Part shown: positions 16,555 through 25,382 of the stretch, piece by piece | How positions within the stretch are numbered: position 1 is the stretch's first letter | Layout: each line of letters starts with the position of its first letter | Assembly: GCF_003992725.1 (NCBI RefSeq) | Contig: NZ_RZNF01000007.1 | Span: forward strand, 1-64,000 | Origin: Rhodomicrobium lacus | Lineage (GTDB): Bacteria > Pseudomonadota > Alphaproteobacteria > Rhizobiales > Rhodomicrobiaceae | Length of the DNA: 64,000 nt | Direction: 5' to 3' | Made by a program: the position numbers and the translations under genes | The notes under the pieces: generated by a model | Seen by the model: only the letters and a program-made list of their open reading frames with translations | Told to the model about the DNA's origin: nothing | The model's database searches: none

Positions 16555-18318
16555 TTAGACGAGCGCCTTGCCCTTCGAGAAGGCGAGTTCGATGTCTTCG
16601 CTGGCGAGTTCGTCGCCGAACAGCATGTTGTTGTGCGCCTCACCCGACGGAATCATCGGGAAGCAATTGGCGAGCTTCGACACACGGCAGTCGAACAGCA
16701 CAGGCTTCGGCGAATTGATCATCTCGATGATCGCGTCGTCGAGTTCGTCGGGTTTCTCGGCACGGATGCCGACGCAATGATAAGCCTCGGCCAGTTTCAC
16801 GAAGTCGGGCAGCGCCTCGGCGTAGGAATGGGAATAACGCCCGCCGTGCAGCAGTTCCTGCCACTGGCGCACCATGCCCATATATTCGTTATTCAGGATG
16901 AAGATCTTGATCGGCAAGCCATACTGCGCCGCCGTCGACATCTCCTGCATCGTCATCATCACCGAAGACTCGCCCGCGATGTCGATGACGAGGCTTTCCG
17001 GGTGCGCCACCTGCACGCCGACAGCCGCCGGCAGGCCGTAGCCCATCGTGCCGAGACCGCCGCTTGTCATCCAGTGGTTGGGTTCGTCGAAGCGGTAGAA
17101 CTGCGCCGCCCACATCTGATGCTGGCCGACCTCGGTCGTGATGTAGGTGTCGCGGTTCTTCGTGAGTTCGTAAAGCCGCTCCACCGCGTATTGCGGCATG
17201 ATCACGTCATCGCGCTTCTTGTACTTGAGGCAGTCGCGCGAGCGCCAACCCTCGATCGATGTCCACCAAGCCTTGATCGCCTTCTTGTCGATCTGTGGAG
17301 CGCGCGAGCGCCAGACGCGAAGCAATTCTTCGAGCACGTAGCCGCAATCGCCGACGATCGGGATGTCGGCGCGAACGTTCTTCGAGATCGACGACGGGTC
17401 GATGTCGATGTGGATCTTCTTCGAGTTCGGCGAAAAGGCGTTCAGCCGCCCGGTGATGCGGTCGTCGAAGCGCGCGCCGACGCAGATCATCACGTCGCAA
17501 TCGTGCATCGCCATGTTGGCTTCGTAGGTGCCGTGCATGCCGAGCATGCCGAGCCACTGCTTCGACGAGGCCGGATAGGCGCCAAGCCCCATCAGCGTGG
17601 ACGTGATCGGGAAGCCCGTCAGGTCGACGAACTCGCGCAGGAGCTTCGAGGCCGCCGGACCGGAGTTGATGACACCGCCGCCCGTATAGAAGATCGGCTT
17701 CTTCGCGCCCGCGATGAGGTCAACCGCGTCGCGGATCGCCTGCGGGCTGCCCTTCACCTGCGGGCGGTAGGTTTTGTGAACGACCTTGTTCGGGCCGATA
17801 TAGGTGCCCTTCGCGAACTGGACGTCCTTCGGGATATCGATGACGACCGGACCGGGGCGGCCATTCTGCGCGACATAGAACGCCTCGTGCAGGATGCGCG
17901 CGAGGTCGTTCACGTCCTTGACGAGATAATTATGCTTCGTGCAGGGGCGCGTGATGCCGACCGTGTCGCATTCCTGGAAGGCGTCGGAGCCGATGAGGCC
18001 GGTGCCGACCTGCCCCGTGATGCAGACGAGCGGGATGGAATCCATCAGCGCGTCGGCGAGCCCGGTGACGGCGTTTGTCGCGCCGGGGCCCGATGTGACG
18101 AGCACGACGCCAACCTTGCCGGAGGAGCGCGCATAACCTTCGGCCGCGTGGGTCGCACCCTGCTCATGCCGCACGAGGAAGTGCTTGATGCCGCTCTGCT
18201 TGAAAATCTCGTCGTAAATCGGAAGTACGGCGCCGCCCGGATAGCCGAAAATATGTTCGACGCCCTGATCGGCGAGGGCCTGCAGAACAATTTCTGCGCC
18301 CGTCATCGCGCGTGCCAT
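16555..18318 (-). CDS. ilvI: Acetolactate synthase large (catalytic) subunit
   Basis: This 587-residue thiamine-diphosphate enzyme condenses two pyruvates, or pyruvate and 2-oxobutyrate, in the first common step of branched-chain amino acid synthesis. It has the N-terminal IFGYPGGAVLPIYD block with the catalytic Glu in RHEQGATHAAEGYAR, the FAD-linked middle domain, and the ThDP motif GESSVMMTMQEM...NNEYMGMVRQWQ. In the usual ThDP motif GDG, this protein reads AGESS. ATG at 18318 follows a TGGAGT ribosome site; a longer frame upstream is not conserved. The gene name ilvI (or ilvB) depends on nomenclature. ilvN and ilvC follow. Confidence 0.97.
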   Translation of the reverse strand: MARAMTGAEIVLQALADQGVEHIFGYPGGAVLPIYDEIFKQSGIKHFLVRHEQGATHAAEGYARSSGKVGVVLVTSGPGATNAVTGLADALMDSIPLVCITGQVGTGLIGSDAFQECDTVGITRPCTKHNYLVKDVNDLARILHEAFYVAQNGRPGPVVIDIPKDVQFAKGTYIGPNKVVHKTYRPQVKGSPQAIRDAVDLIAGAKKPIFYTGGGVINSGPAASKLLREFVDLTGFPITSTLMGLGAYPASSKQWLGMLGMHGTYEANMAMHDCDVMICVGARFDDRITGRLNAFSPNSKKIHIDIDPSSISKNVRADIPIVGDCGYVLEELLRVWRSRAPQIDKKAIKAWWTSIEGWRSRDCLKYKKRDDVIMPQYAVERLYELTKNRDTYITTEVGQHQMWAAQFYRFDEPNHWMTSGGLGTMGYGLPAAVGVQVAHPESLVIDIAGESSVMMTMQEMSTAAQYGLPIKIFILNNEYMGMVRQWQELLHGGRYSHSYAEALPDFVKLAEAYHCVGIRAEKPDELDDAIIEMINSPKPVLFDCRVSKLANCFPMIPSGEAHNNMLFGDELASEDIELAFSKGKALV

Positions 18319-18397
18319 AGAAAAACTCCAGTCAAACGCGGCCTTTTCGACCGCCCCACCTTCGGATGCTGGAAGCCGTACATGGAAGCGACAGGAC

Positions 18398-18427
18398 AAA
18401 AAACCACCGCGAGAGCCAAGGCTCTCG
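18398..18427 (-). terminator. Hairpin plus T run between miaA and ilvI
   Basis: On the minus strand an eight-pair hairpin (18410-18427) is followed after six bases by six T residues. It lies about 70 bases past the miaA stop and 90 bases before the ilvI start. It probably terminates miaA transcription. It could instead be an attenuator of the ilv operon, but the short frame around it is not rich in Leu, Ile or Val codons. Confidence 0.65.
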
Positions 18428-18497
18428 GGCGCTTCTGCTGTCCATGCTCATGTTAATGTGACGGCAACCACGCTTCTGTTGCGATTGCGCTAATCCT

Positions 18498-19448
18498 TTA
18501 GCAAGATGCGGTCAAGCGATTTCGGATAAATAGATTGATTTCACCTTTTGTTCCTTGCATTTCTTGCGCAAAATGCACACCTTGCGAAATAAAATTATTC
18601 CTGATCCAGGTGAGCTGACGTTTCGCGTAATTGCGTGTCGCCGTCTTCGCGCGATTGGACGCTTCGTCGAGTGAAATCTCACCGCGCGCGAAGGCGATCA
18701 GAGGCGGCAGGCCAACCGCGCGCATCGCGGGAAGCGACGCATCAAGGCATAGCGCATCGACAGTCCGCGCTTCCTCGATAGCGCCTGCCGCGATCATGCG
18801 GTCGAACCTTTCGTCGCAGCGACGGTAGAGCGCGGCGCGGTCCCTCTCGACCACGACCGGGAGCACGTCCGCCGCCGATAGCAGCGGCGGTTCCTTCCGA
18901 GCGTGCCACCAGGAGAGCGGGCGGCCGGTCGCTTCCAGCACTTCGAGAGCGCGCGCGATGCGCTGCGGATCGCTCGGGCGGATGGTTGCGGCAGTGGCGG
19001 CGTCGCGGCGCAGAAGGTCGGCGTGAAGCGCCTCCGCCGGTTCCGTCTCGGCGCGCAGCCTGTAATGTGCGCGGATGTCGGCCGCGATCTCGGGAATGGC
19101 GGACAGACCCTCGGTCAGCGCCTTGAAATAAAGCCCCGTGCCGCCGACGATCACCGGCAGAAGCCCCCGTGCCCTGGCCTCCGCAAGCTCGCGCGCGACA
19201 TCCGCGAGCCACAGCGCGGTCGAATAGGGTTCGCGCGCGGGGCGAAACCCGTAAAGCCGGTGCGGCGCCCGCGCCTCTTCCGCAGGCGCCGGCCGGTTCG
19301 TGACGATGCGAAGTTCCGCGTAGACCTGCATCGAATCGGCGTTGATCACCACGCCGCCGAACCGCTGCGCCACGTCGAGCGCCAGCGCCGACTTGCCGCT
19401 CGCCGTCGCGCCGATGATCAAGACTGCTTTCGGTTTGTCGTCCGTCAT
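18498..19448 (-). CDS. miaA: tRNA dimethylallyltransferase
   Basis: This 316-residue enzyme adds a dimethylallyl group to A37 of tRNAs reading UNN codons. The P-loop is GATASGKS near the start, followed by NADSMQVYAEL (substrate Asp), a Thr in VGGTGLYFKAL, and the C-terminal helix block AIEEARTVDAL...AVGLPPLIAFARGE with NYAKRQLTWIRN. ATG at 19448 places the P-loop at the expected distance; the frame extends 34 residues further upstream without conserved sequence. It is divergent from serB, an arrangement common in Rhizobiales, and upstream of the ilv genes on the same strand. Confidence 0.96.
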   Translation of the reverse strand: MTDDKPKAVLIIGATASGKSALALDVAQRFGGVVINADSMQVYAELRIVTNRPAPAEEARAPHRLYGFRPAREPYSTALWLADVARELAEARARGLLPVIVGGTGLYFKALTEGLSAIPEIAADIRAHYRLRAETEPAEALHADLLRRDAATAATIRPSDPQRIARALEVLEATGRPLSWWHARKEPPLLSAADVLPVVVERDRAALYRRCDERFDRMIAAGAIEEARTVDALCLDASLPAMRAVGLPPLIAFARGEISLDEASNRAKTATRNYAKRQLTWIRNNFISQGVHFAQEMQGTKGEINLFIRNRLTASC

Positions 19449-19576
19449 CGCGGAGCCTTGAAGATGCAGCAGCCACGAGCGGCAAACCTGCCCTTGCGGC
19501 ACGGGTTCCCCCTGCGATATGAAGAGCGCATTCTTTTCGCACTTGCACATAAAAACCGGATCAAGTCAGTCTCCCC

Positions 19577-20485
19577 ATGGACATCGCCATCACACTCACT
19601 GCCGCGCCCGAATCGAAGGATCTTCTCCTCGATCTCTCCGCGCAACTGCAACGCGACCTGAATGGCGATCTCGAATTCGGCTGGCTGTCCGAAGGCGAGG
19701 CGCTGGACCTGATCCTGCCGCTCGGGCCGGACGAAAAGGTTGCCGAAGCCGACCTGAAACAGGCGGTCGCGGCTGCGGTCGGCGATGCGCCGGTGGACTT
19801 CTGCGTGCAAGCTGCACAGGGCCGCAGGAAGCGCATGCTCATCGCGGACATGGACTCGACCATCATCGCGCAGGAATGCCTTGACGAAATCGCCGATTTT
19901 GCCGGCATAAAGCCGCAGGTCGCAGCGATCACCGAACGCGCCATGCGCGGCGAACTCGATTTCGCCGACGCGCTGCACGAACGCATCGCGCTCCTGATCG
20001 GCTTACCGAAGACCGAGCTTTCGCGCGTACTCGCCGAGCGCATCACGCTCAATCGCGGCGCGCAGGCGCTGGTCGAGACCATGAACGCGCATCGCGCGCA
20101 TACGGTGCTGGTATCGGGCGGCTTTACCTATTTCACGCGCGCCGTCGGCGGCATGGCCGGTTTCGCGAAGAACCGCGCCAACCAGTTCATCTGGGAAGAC
20201 GGCAAGCTCGCAGGCGTGGCCGAGCCGATCCTCGGACGCGAGGCGAAGCTCGCGGCACTGAACGAAGAGGCCGCCGCGAATGGCCTTTCGCCGGAGGACG
20301 CCATCGCGGTCGGCGACGGCGCGAACGACCTTTCCATGCTGAAAGCGGCGGGCCTCGGCGTTGCCTTTCGCGCGAAGCCCGTCGTGGCGGCGGAAGCGGA
20401 CACCCAGGTGCGCTACACCGAACTGACGACACTGCTGTTTTTCCAGGGCTACAAGCGCGCGGATTTCGTGACCTCGATCACGTGA
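19577..20485 (+). CDS. serB: Phosphoserine phosphatase
   Basis: This 302-residue HAD-superfamily enzyme carries out the last step of serine synthesis. After an 80-residue N-terminal domain it shows motif I ADMDSTII (nucleophile Asp91, acid/base Asp93), motif II LVSGGFTYF, a Lys in motif III, and motif IV VGDGANDLSMLKAAG. The C-terminal end TTLLFFQGYKRADF is typical of rhizobial SerB. It starts at ATG 19577, divergent from miaA with about 130 bases between start codons. Confidence 0.96.
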   Translation: MDIAITLTAAPESKDLLLDLSAQLQRDLNGDLEFGWLSEGEALDLILPLGPDEKVAEADLKQAVAAAVGDAPVDFCVQAAQGRRKRMLIADMDSTIIAQECLDEIADFAGIKPQVAAITERAMRGELDFADALHERIALLIGLPKTELSRVLAERITLNRGAQALVETMNAHRAHTVLVSGGFTYFTRAVGGMAGFAKNRANQFIWEDGKLAGVAEPILGREAKLAALNEEAAANGLSPEDAIAVGDGANDLSMLKAAGLGVAFRAKPVVAAEADTQVRYTELTTLLFFQGYKRADFVTSIT

Positions 20486-20529
20486 AGCAGTCGGCAGCGC
20501 CGAAAGGCGCCGCCTGCCCTTCTGCATAG

Positions 20530-21189
20530 CTACCGCGCTGCGATCCCCTCGCGCGCTGCGCCCTGGCCCCAGTCGTGCATCGCGGGCAGGTCCAGCACCT
20601 CATGCGCATAGGCTGCCGCCGTGCCGTCGTCGCCGAACGCGGCGAGGTCGACGCCGTAAGTGCGAAAACGTGTCGCAACCGGCGCATACATCGCATCCGC
20701 GATCGAGAACGCGCCGAAAAGGAACGGGCCGCCCGCGCCGTAAGCCTTGCGCGCATCCCGCCACACAGCAACGATGCGTGCGATATCGGCCTTCGCCGCA
20801 TCCGAGGGCTCGACGCCATCGACGCGCGCGTGAAAGTCCATCGACAGCTCTTTTCTCAACGCGTGGAAGCTCGAATGCATCTCGGCCGCGACCGAGCGGG
20901 CGACGGCACGGGCCGCCGCATCGTCCGGCCAGAGCTTCACATGCGTTGAAATTTCAGCCAGGTATTCGCAGATGGCGAGGCTGTCCCACACCGTGAGCGG
21001 GCCGCGCTTCAGCACGGGCACGCGCGCCGAGGGCGAATGCCGCGCGATCTGCGCCGCGCTGTCGGGCTGCCGAAGCTGAACGTGCTCCTCGCGGAACGGA
21101 ATGCCAGCCACCTTTGCCGCAAGCCACGGACGAAGGCTCCAGGACGACCACGCCTTGTTTCCGATCACGAGAACGATTTCGTTATGCAC
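20530..21189 (-). CDS. Glutathione S-transferase family protein
   Basis: A GST-fold protein of about 219 residues. The thioredoxin-like N-terminal domain starts EIVLVIGNKAWSSWSLRPW, where the Ser after Trp is the likely catalytic residue, with RVPVLKRGPLTVWDSLAICEYLAE as the glutathione-binding Pro and Ser blocks; an all-helical domain follows with FSIADAMYAPV. I take GTG at 21189, which has GGAGG upstream; a TTG frame begins at 21243. It converges on serB. The substrate is unknown: it may detoxify electrophiles or be a stress protein. Confidence 0.88.
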   Translation of the reverse strand: MHNEIVLVIGNKAWSSWSLRPWLAAKVAGIPFREEHVQLRQPDSAAQIARHSPSARVPVLKRGPLTVWDSLAICEYLAEISTHVKLWPDDAAARAVARSVAAEMHSSFHALRKELSMDFHARVDGVEPSDAAKADIARIVAVWRDARKAYGAGGPFLFGAFSIADAMYAPVATRFRTYGVDLAAFGDDGTAAAYAHEVLDLPAMHDWGQGAAREGIAAR

Positions 21190-21452
21190 CTGCCGGTCCT
21201 CCGCGCTTTTGAATATAAATCCCGAAGCGCGGGATCGAGGCAAGTGGCGAAGCGTCCCAAGGCATCATCGTATAAGCTTGAGCAGAGTGTGGGCGGACCC
21301 GCGAACGCGAGGGTTGCGGCGCAATTGCGTCGCCAGCGGCGAGCGTTTAAAAGGTGCAGTAATCGCGCTTTGCGATTTATAGCGTTATTGCCGCACCTCA
21401 TGGGTGCGAAGCCGCAAACAGTGTGCGAACCGCACATAGAGAGAGCCTCGCC

Positions 21453-22838
21453 GTGAACATTTGCATGATCGGTGCCGGATATGTCGGCCTTGTCTCCGCC
21501 GCCTGTTTTTCAGAATTCGGCTGGGACGTGACCTGCGTCGAAAAGGACGCCTCCAAGCTCGACAAGCTGAACGGCGGCGAAATTCCGATCTACGAGCCGG
21601 GGCTCGACGTGCTCGTGGATAAGAACGTGCGCTCCGGGCGGCTGCGTTTCACCTCCGAGTTGGCCGAAGTGGCGCGCGCGGCCGATCTCATCTTCCTTGC
21701 GGTCGGAACCCCGATGCGGCGCGGCGACGGCTACGCAGACCTCTCCTACGTCTATCAGGCGGTCGAGGAAATCGCCCCCCATCTGACGGGCTTCACGGTC
21801 ATCACCACCAAATCGACGGTGCCCGTTGGCACGAGCCGGGAGATCGAGCGCCGCGTTCGCCGCCTCCGCCCGGACGCCGATTTTGCGGTTTGCTCGAACC
21901 CCGAGTTCCTCCGCGAAGGCTCGGCCATTCAGGACTTCATGCATCCCGACCGCGTGCTCGTCGGCGTGGACGACAACCGCGCGCGTGAGGTTCTGGAACG
22001 CCTTTACGAGCCGCTCCGCCTGCGCAGCGCGCCCGTGATGTTCGTCAGCCGCGAGAGCGCGGAGCTGGCGAAATATGCGGCGAACGCCTTCCTTGCCATG
22101 AAGATCAGCTTCATCAACGAGATTTCCGATCTGTGCGAAGAGGTTGGCGCGAATGTGCAGCAGGTGGCGAGCGCCATCGGCTCCGACCGCCGCATCGGCG
22201 ACAAGTTTCTGCATCCGGGGCCGGGCTACGGCGGCTCGTGCTTCCCGAAGGACGTTTCCGCACTCGCTCGCACCGCGCGCGAGGCTCGCTCGCCGCTGAC
22301 GCTCGTCGAGCAGGTCGAGAAAGTGAACAACGAGCGCAAGATCGCCATGGCGCACCGCGTGATCCGCGCGCTTGGCGGCGATGCCGCGGGCAAGACGGTG
22401 GCGGTGCTGGGCGTCACCTTCAAGCAGAACACCGACGACATGCGCGACGCGCCGAGCCTCGTGATCGTGCCGATGCTTCAGGAGCGCGGCGCGACGGTGC
22501 GCGTCTACGACCCGCAGGGCCGTCATCAGGCCGAGCCGCTGTTGCCGGGCCTCGTCTGGTGCGAAAGCGTACTCGAAGCGGCCGAAGGGGCGGACGCTGC
22601 CGTGGTGCTCACCGAATGGAACGAGTTCCGCGCCGTCAACCTTCCCGCGCTCAGGGAGAAGATGCGCGGCGACGTGCTGGTGGACCTTCGCAACATCTAC
22701 CGTGCCGACCTCGCGCGCGACGCGGGCTTTGCTTATACGAGCGTCGGCCGTCCCGACAAGCCGCGCGCGAACGGCGTATCGACCTTCGGCAACGACGGCA
22801 TCCTCACCGAGGGAACGGACGACACGGCGACGGCGTAA
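21453..22838 (+). CDS. UDP-glucose 6-dehydrogenase
   Basis: This 461-residue enzyme oxidises UDP-glucose to UDP-glucuronate, a precursor of exopolysaccharide and lipid modifications. The NAD-binding motif ICMIGAGYVGLVSA is at the N-terminus; the catalytic Cys263 is in GPGYGGSCFPKD; AVLGVTFKQNTDDMRDAPS is the C-terminal UDP-binding block. GTG at 21453 gives the family start MNICMIGAGYVG. The upstream 260 bases separate it from the divergent GST. It is monocistronic here, and no polysaccharide cluster lies next to it. Confidence 0.95.
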   Translation: MNICMIGAGYVGLVSAACFSEFGWDVTCVEKDASKLDKLNGGEIPIYEPGLDVLVDKNVRSGRLRFTSELAEVARAADLIFLAVGTPMRRGDGYADLSYVYQAVEEIAPHLTGFTVITTKSTVPVGTSREIERRVRRLRPDADFAVCSNPEFLREGSAIQDFMHPDRVLVGVDDNRAREVLERLYEPLRLRSAPVMFVSRESAELAKYAANAFLAMKISFINEISDLCEEVGANVQQVASAIGSDRRIGDKFLHPGPGYGGSCFPKDVSALARTAREARSPLTLVEQVEKVNNERKIAMAHRVIRALGGDAAGKTVAVLGVTFKQNTDDMRDAPSLVIVPMLQERGATVRVYDPQGRHQAEPLLPGLVWCESVLEAAEGADAAVVLTEWNEFRAVNLPALREKMRGDVLVDLRNIYRADLARDAGFAYTSVGRPDKPRANGVSTFGNDGILTEGTDDTATA

Positions 22839-23004
22839 GCCGGGCGCAGCCGTTTCGTCGGCGCGGCGGCAGCCCCCCTTGCAGCATAATCCTGTTCGGC
22901 GCGGCTGCCCTTCGCGCCAATCCATCACGCTCGGCAATCTTCCCCCGAGGGGAGGTGTCGCGATCTCGTGTCCCGCTCGACGCGCGTGTGCACCTATTTG
23001 CCCC

Positions 23005-23019
23005 TTAACGCGCTCTTAA
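23005..23019 (+). promoter_or_regulatory. CtrA binding site (TTAA-N7-TTAA) upstream of the class A PBP gene
   Basis: Two TTAA half-sites are spaced by exactly seven bases in the gap between the UDP-glucose dehydrogenase and PBP genes, about 100 bases before the PBP start. A third TTAA (23030-23033) follows. The downstream gene would come under cell-cycle control. Confidence 0.65.
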
Positions 23020-23120
23020 TCACACTCGCTTAACTTTCATAAAACTATCCGCGTGGGCAGCGCGGGTGGTGCGCCCGGTTCTTCGGGCGTGCGTGAGTTG
23101 GGCGTTTGTGAGGGTGTTGC

Positions 23121-25271
23121 GTGGCCGAGTGGCGTGTGGGCCAAGGCGAAGAGCGTGCGGCCTCTTTCGGGACGGCGGCCGGTCGGCATGTGCGCGCGGC
23201 AGCGGGCTTCATCCGACGCGCGCTTGCGAGGGGCCTCCGCGCCACATTCGCCGCGATCTGGAAAACCATCCGCGCATTCTTCCTCTGGCTCGTCGTCAAG
23301 TCGCCGCTGGCGGAACCGCGCCGCAGCGCGCACCGCCCGCTGCTTCAACTCATCCCCTGGTTGATCGTCGCCGTCGGCTGGGGCGCGATAACACTTCTGG
23401 CCGTCGTCACCTATTACGCCACTGTGCTGCCCGATCCGCGTCAGGCCATGGTGCTGCGCTTGCCGCCGAACCTCACCATTCTGGCGCGGGGGGGCGAGTT
23501 CATCGCCGAGCGCGGCATGCGGCGCAATTACGTGCCTTATGCCGAGATCCCTCCGAACATCGTCAAGGCGGTGCTCGCGACGGAAGACCGGCGCTTCTTC
23601 TACCATTTCGGGCTCGATCCCATCGGCCTGGCGCGCGCCGCGAGCAGAAACTGGAATTCCGGCGAAGTGGTGCAGGGCGGGTCCACCATCACGCAGCAGC
23701 TCGTGAAGAACCTTTTCCTCCAGCCGAAGCGCACATGGACGCGAAAGGCCGAGGAATTCATCCTCGCGATCTGGCTTGAAAGCCGCTTCTCGAAGCAGCA
23801 GATCCTCGAATTTTATCTGAACCGCGTTTATTTCGGCGGCGGCAATTTCGGTATCGGCGCGGCGGCGCACTCCTATTTCGGCAAGGAGCCGAAAGACGTG
23901 ACGCTTGCCGAAGCCGCGCTGCTCGCGGGGCTGATCAAGGCGCCGTCCTATTATTCGCCGACGTCGAACATGGACCGCGCGCGCGACCGATCGAAGGAGA
24001 TCCTGCGCATTCTCGCGGAGACGGACCAGATCGACATCAACCAGTATGCCGAAGCGCTGGCGCACCCAGCTGAACTGAAGGTGCCGCCGTCGAAACCGGG
24101 CTTCGGCTTTGTGGCGGACTGGGTGGCGGAAGTTGCCCCCATGCTGACGGGCGAAACGGACCGCAATCTCGTGGTAGAGACGACCATCGACGCGGGCCTT
24201 CAACTCGCGGCGCGGACTGCGGTCGAAGATATCATCCGTAACAAGGGCCGCACCGCGCGCGCCACCGAAGCTGCCGTGCTGTTGATGACACCGGACGGTG
24301 CGATCAGGGCGATGATCGGCGGGCGCAATCACGCGGAAAGCCAGTTCAACCGCGCCGTGCGCGCCATGCGGCAGCCCGGGTCGGCGTTCAAGCCGTTCAT
24401 CTATCTCGCCGCCGTCGAATCGGGATGGATGCCGGACATGAAGATCGAGGACCGCCCCATCGAGGTCGATGGATGGAAGCCCTCGAATTTCGGCGATATT
24501 TACCGCGGCGAAATCACGCTGCGTCAGGCGCTCACACATTCGAGCAACATGGCGGCCGTGCGTCTCGCGAAGGCTGTCGGCACCGACCGCGTGGTGGAGG
24601 TCGCAAACCGCCTCGGCGTGATGTCGGCGAAGAATGTCGGGCTCACGATGGCGCTCGGCACCTCTGAAACGACGCTGCTCGAAATGACCTCGGGCTTTGC
24701 GGTGTTTGCCAATGGCGGCTTCTCCGTCGTGCCGGAGATCGTGGAGCGCATCCGCGACGATCAGGGCCGCGTGCTGTTCGAGCGGTCCAAGGCGCCGCCG
24801 CCGCGCATCGTATCTCCGCGCGCCATCTCCGCCATGAACGACATGATGAATTCCGTTGTCGCGGGGGGCACTGCCATGGCGGCCTCGCTCGATTTCTACC
24901 CGGCCGCGGGCAAGACCGGAACGTCGCAGAAATACAAGGATGCGTGGTTCATCGGCTATACCGCGCAGTGGGTCGGCGGCGTGTGGATGGGCAACGACAA
25001 CGCAAGCCCCATGCGCGGCGTCACGGGTGGCTCGCTTCCCGCCGAAATCTGGAAGCAGATCATGTTGAAGGCGCACGAAGGGCTGATGGCGAAGGCGCTG
25101 CCGGGGACGGCCCTGCCGCCCGAGTTCATCCAGCATACGGCCGACGCCATCGGGCTTTCAAACGTGCCGGCTCGAAATCCTTTCCGCCGCCGCGAGGTTT
25201 CCGACGCCGAGGCAGTACCGGCCGCGCCGTCGGCGCTGGCTCCGGGACGACCGCGCCGGGCACCGCTCTGA
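23121..25271 (+). CDS. Class A penicillin-binding protein (transglycosylase-transpeptidase, PBP1A family)
   Basis: This 716-residue bifunctional enzyme polymerises and cross-links peptidoglycan in the periplasm. A basic cytosolic tail (1-75) precedes one membrane helix (about 76-98). The GT51 domain has EDRRFFYHFG (catalytic Glu155) and GGSTITQQLVKN; the transpeptidase domain has SAFK (Ser421, Lys424), SSN (474-476) and KTG (598-600). The C-terminus ends in a basic Pro/Ala tail. GTG at 23121 has GAGGG six bases upstream. A CtrA box lies upstream, pointing to cell-cycle timing. The cytosolic tail is long for the family. Confidence 0.95.
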   Translation: MAEWRVGQGEERAASFGTAAGRHVRAAAGFIRRALARGLRATFAAIWKTIRAFFLWLVVKSPLAEPRRSAHRPLLQLIPWLIVAVGWGAITLLAVVTYYATVLPDPRQAMVLRLPPNLTILARGGEFIAERGMRRNYVPYAEIPPNIVKAVLATEDRRFFYHFGLDPIGLARAASRNWNSGEVVQGGSTITQQLVKNLFLQPKRTWTRKAEEFILAIWLESRFSKQQILEFYLNRVYFGGGNFGIGAAAHSYFGKEPKDVTLAEAALLAGLIKAPSYYSPTSNMDRARDRSKEILRILAETDQIDINQYAEALAHPAELKVPPSKPGFGFVADWVAEVAPMLTGETDRNLVVETTIDAGLQLAARTAVEDIIRNKGRTARATEAAVLLMTPDGAIRAMIGGRNHAESQFNRAVRAMRQPGSAFKPFIYLAAVESGWMPDMKIEDRPIEVDGWKPSNFGDIYRGEITLRQALTHSSNMAAVRLAKAVGTDRVVEVANRLGVMSAKNVGLTMALGTSETTLLEMTSGFAVFANGGFSVVPEIVERIRDDQGRVLFERSKAPPPRIVSPRAISAMNDMMNSVVAGGTAMAASLDFYPAAGKTGTSQKYKDAWFIGYTAQWVGGVWMGNDNASPMRGVTGGSLPAEIWKQIMLKAHEGLMAKALPGTALPPEFIQHTADAIGLSNVPARNPFRRREVSDAEAVPAAPSALAPGRPRRAPL

Positions 25272-25382
25272 TGGGCGCCTTGGCGAATGAATGTCCGTCT
25301 CCGGGTTGATTTAGCCACCTGACGCCCTAAGCTCGTCATTGAGCGTAACGCGTCACCTTCAACCTGGAGAGGAGGCGGAGAG

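Noticed and set aside
16501-18456. Long plus-strand open frame of 651 codons opposite ilvI
   Set aside because: It is the antisense of the well-conserved acetolactate synthase gene in a GC-rich genome, is His/Arg/Asp-rich and has no family signature.
23037-25136. Long minus-strand open frame of 699 codons opposite the PBP gene
   Set aside because: It is antisense to a PBP with all catalytic motifs in place. The translation is Arg/His-rich and low in hydrophobic structure.
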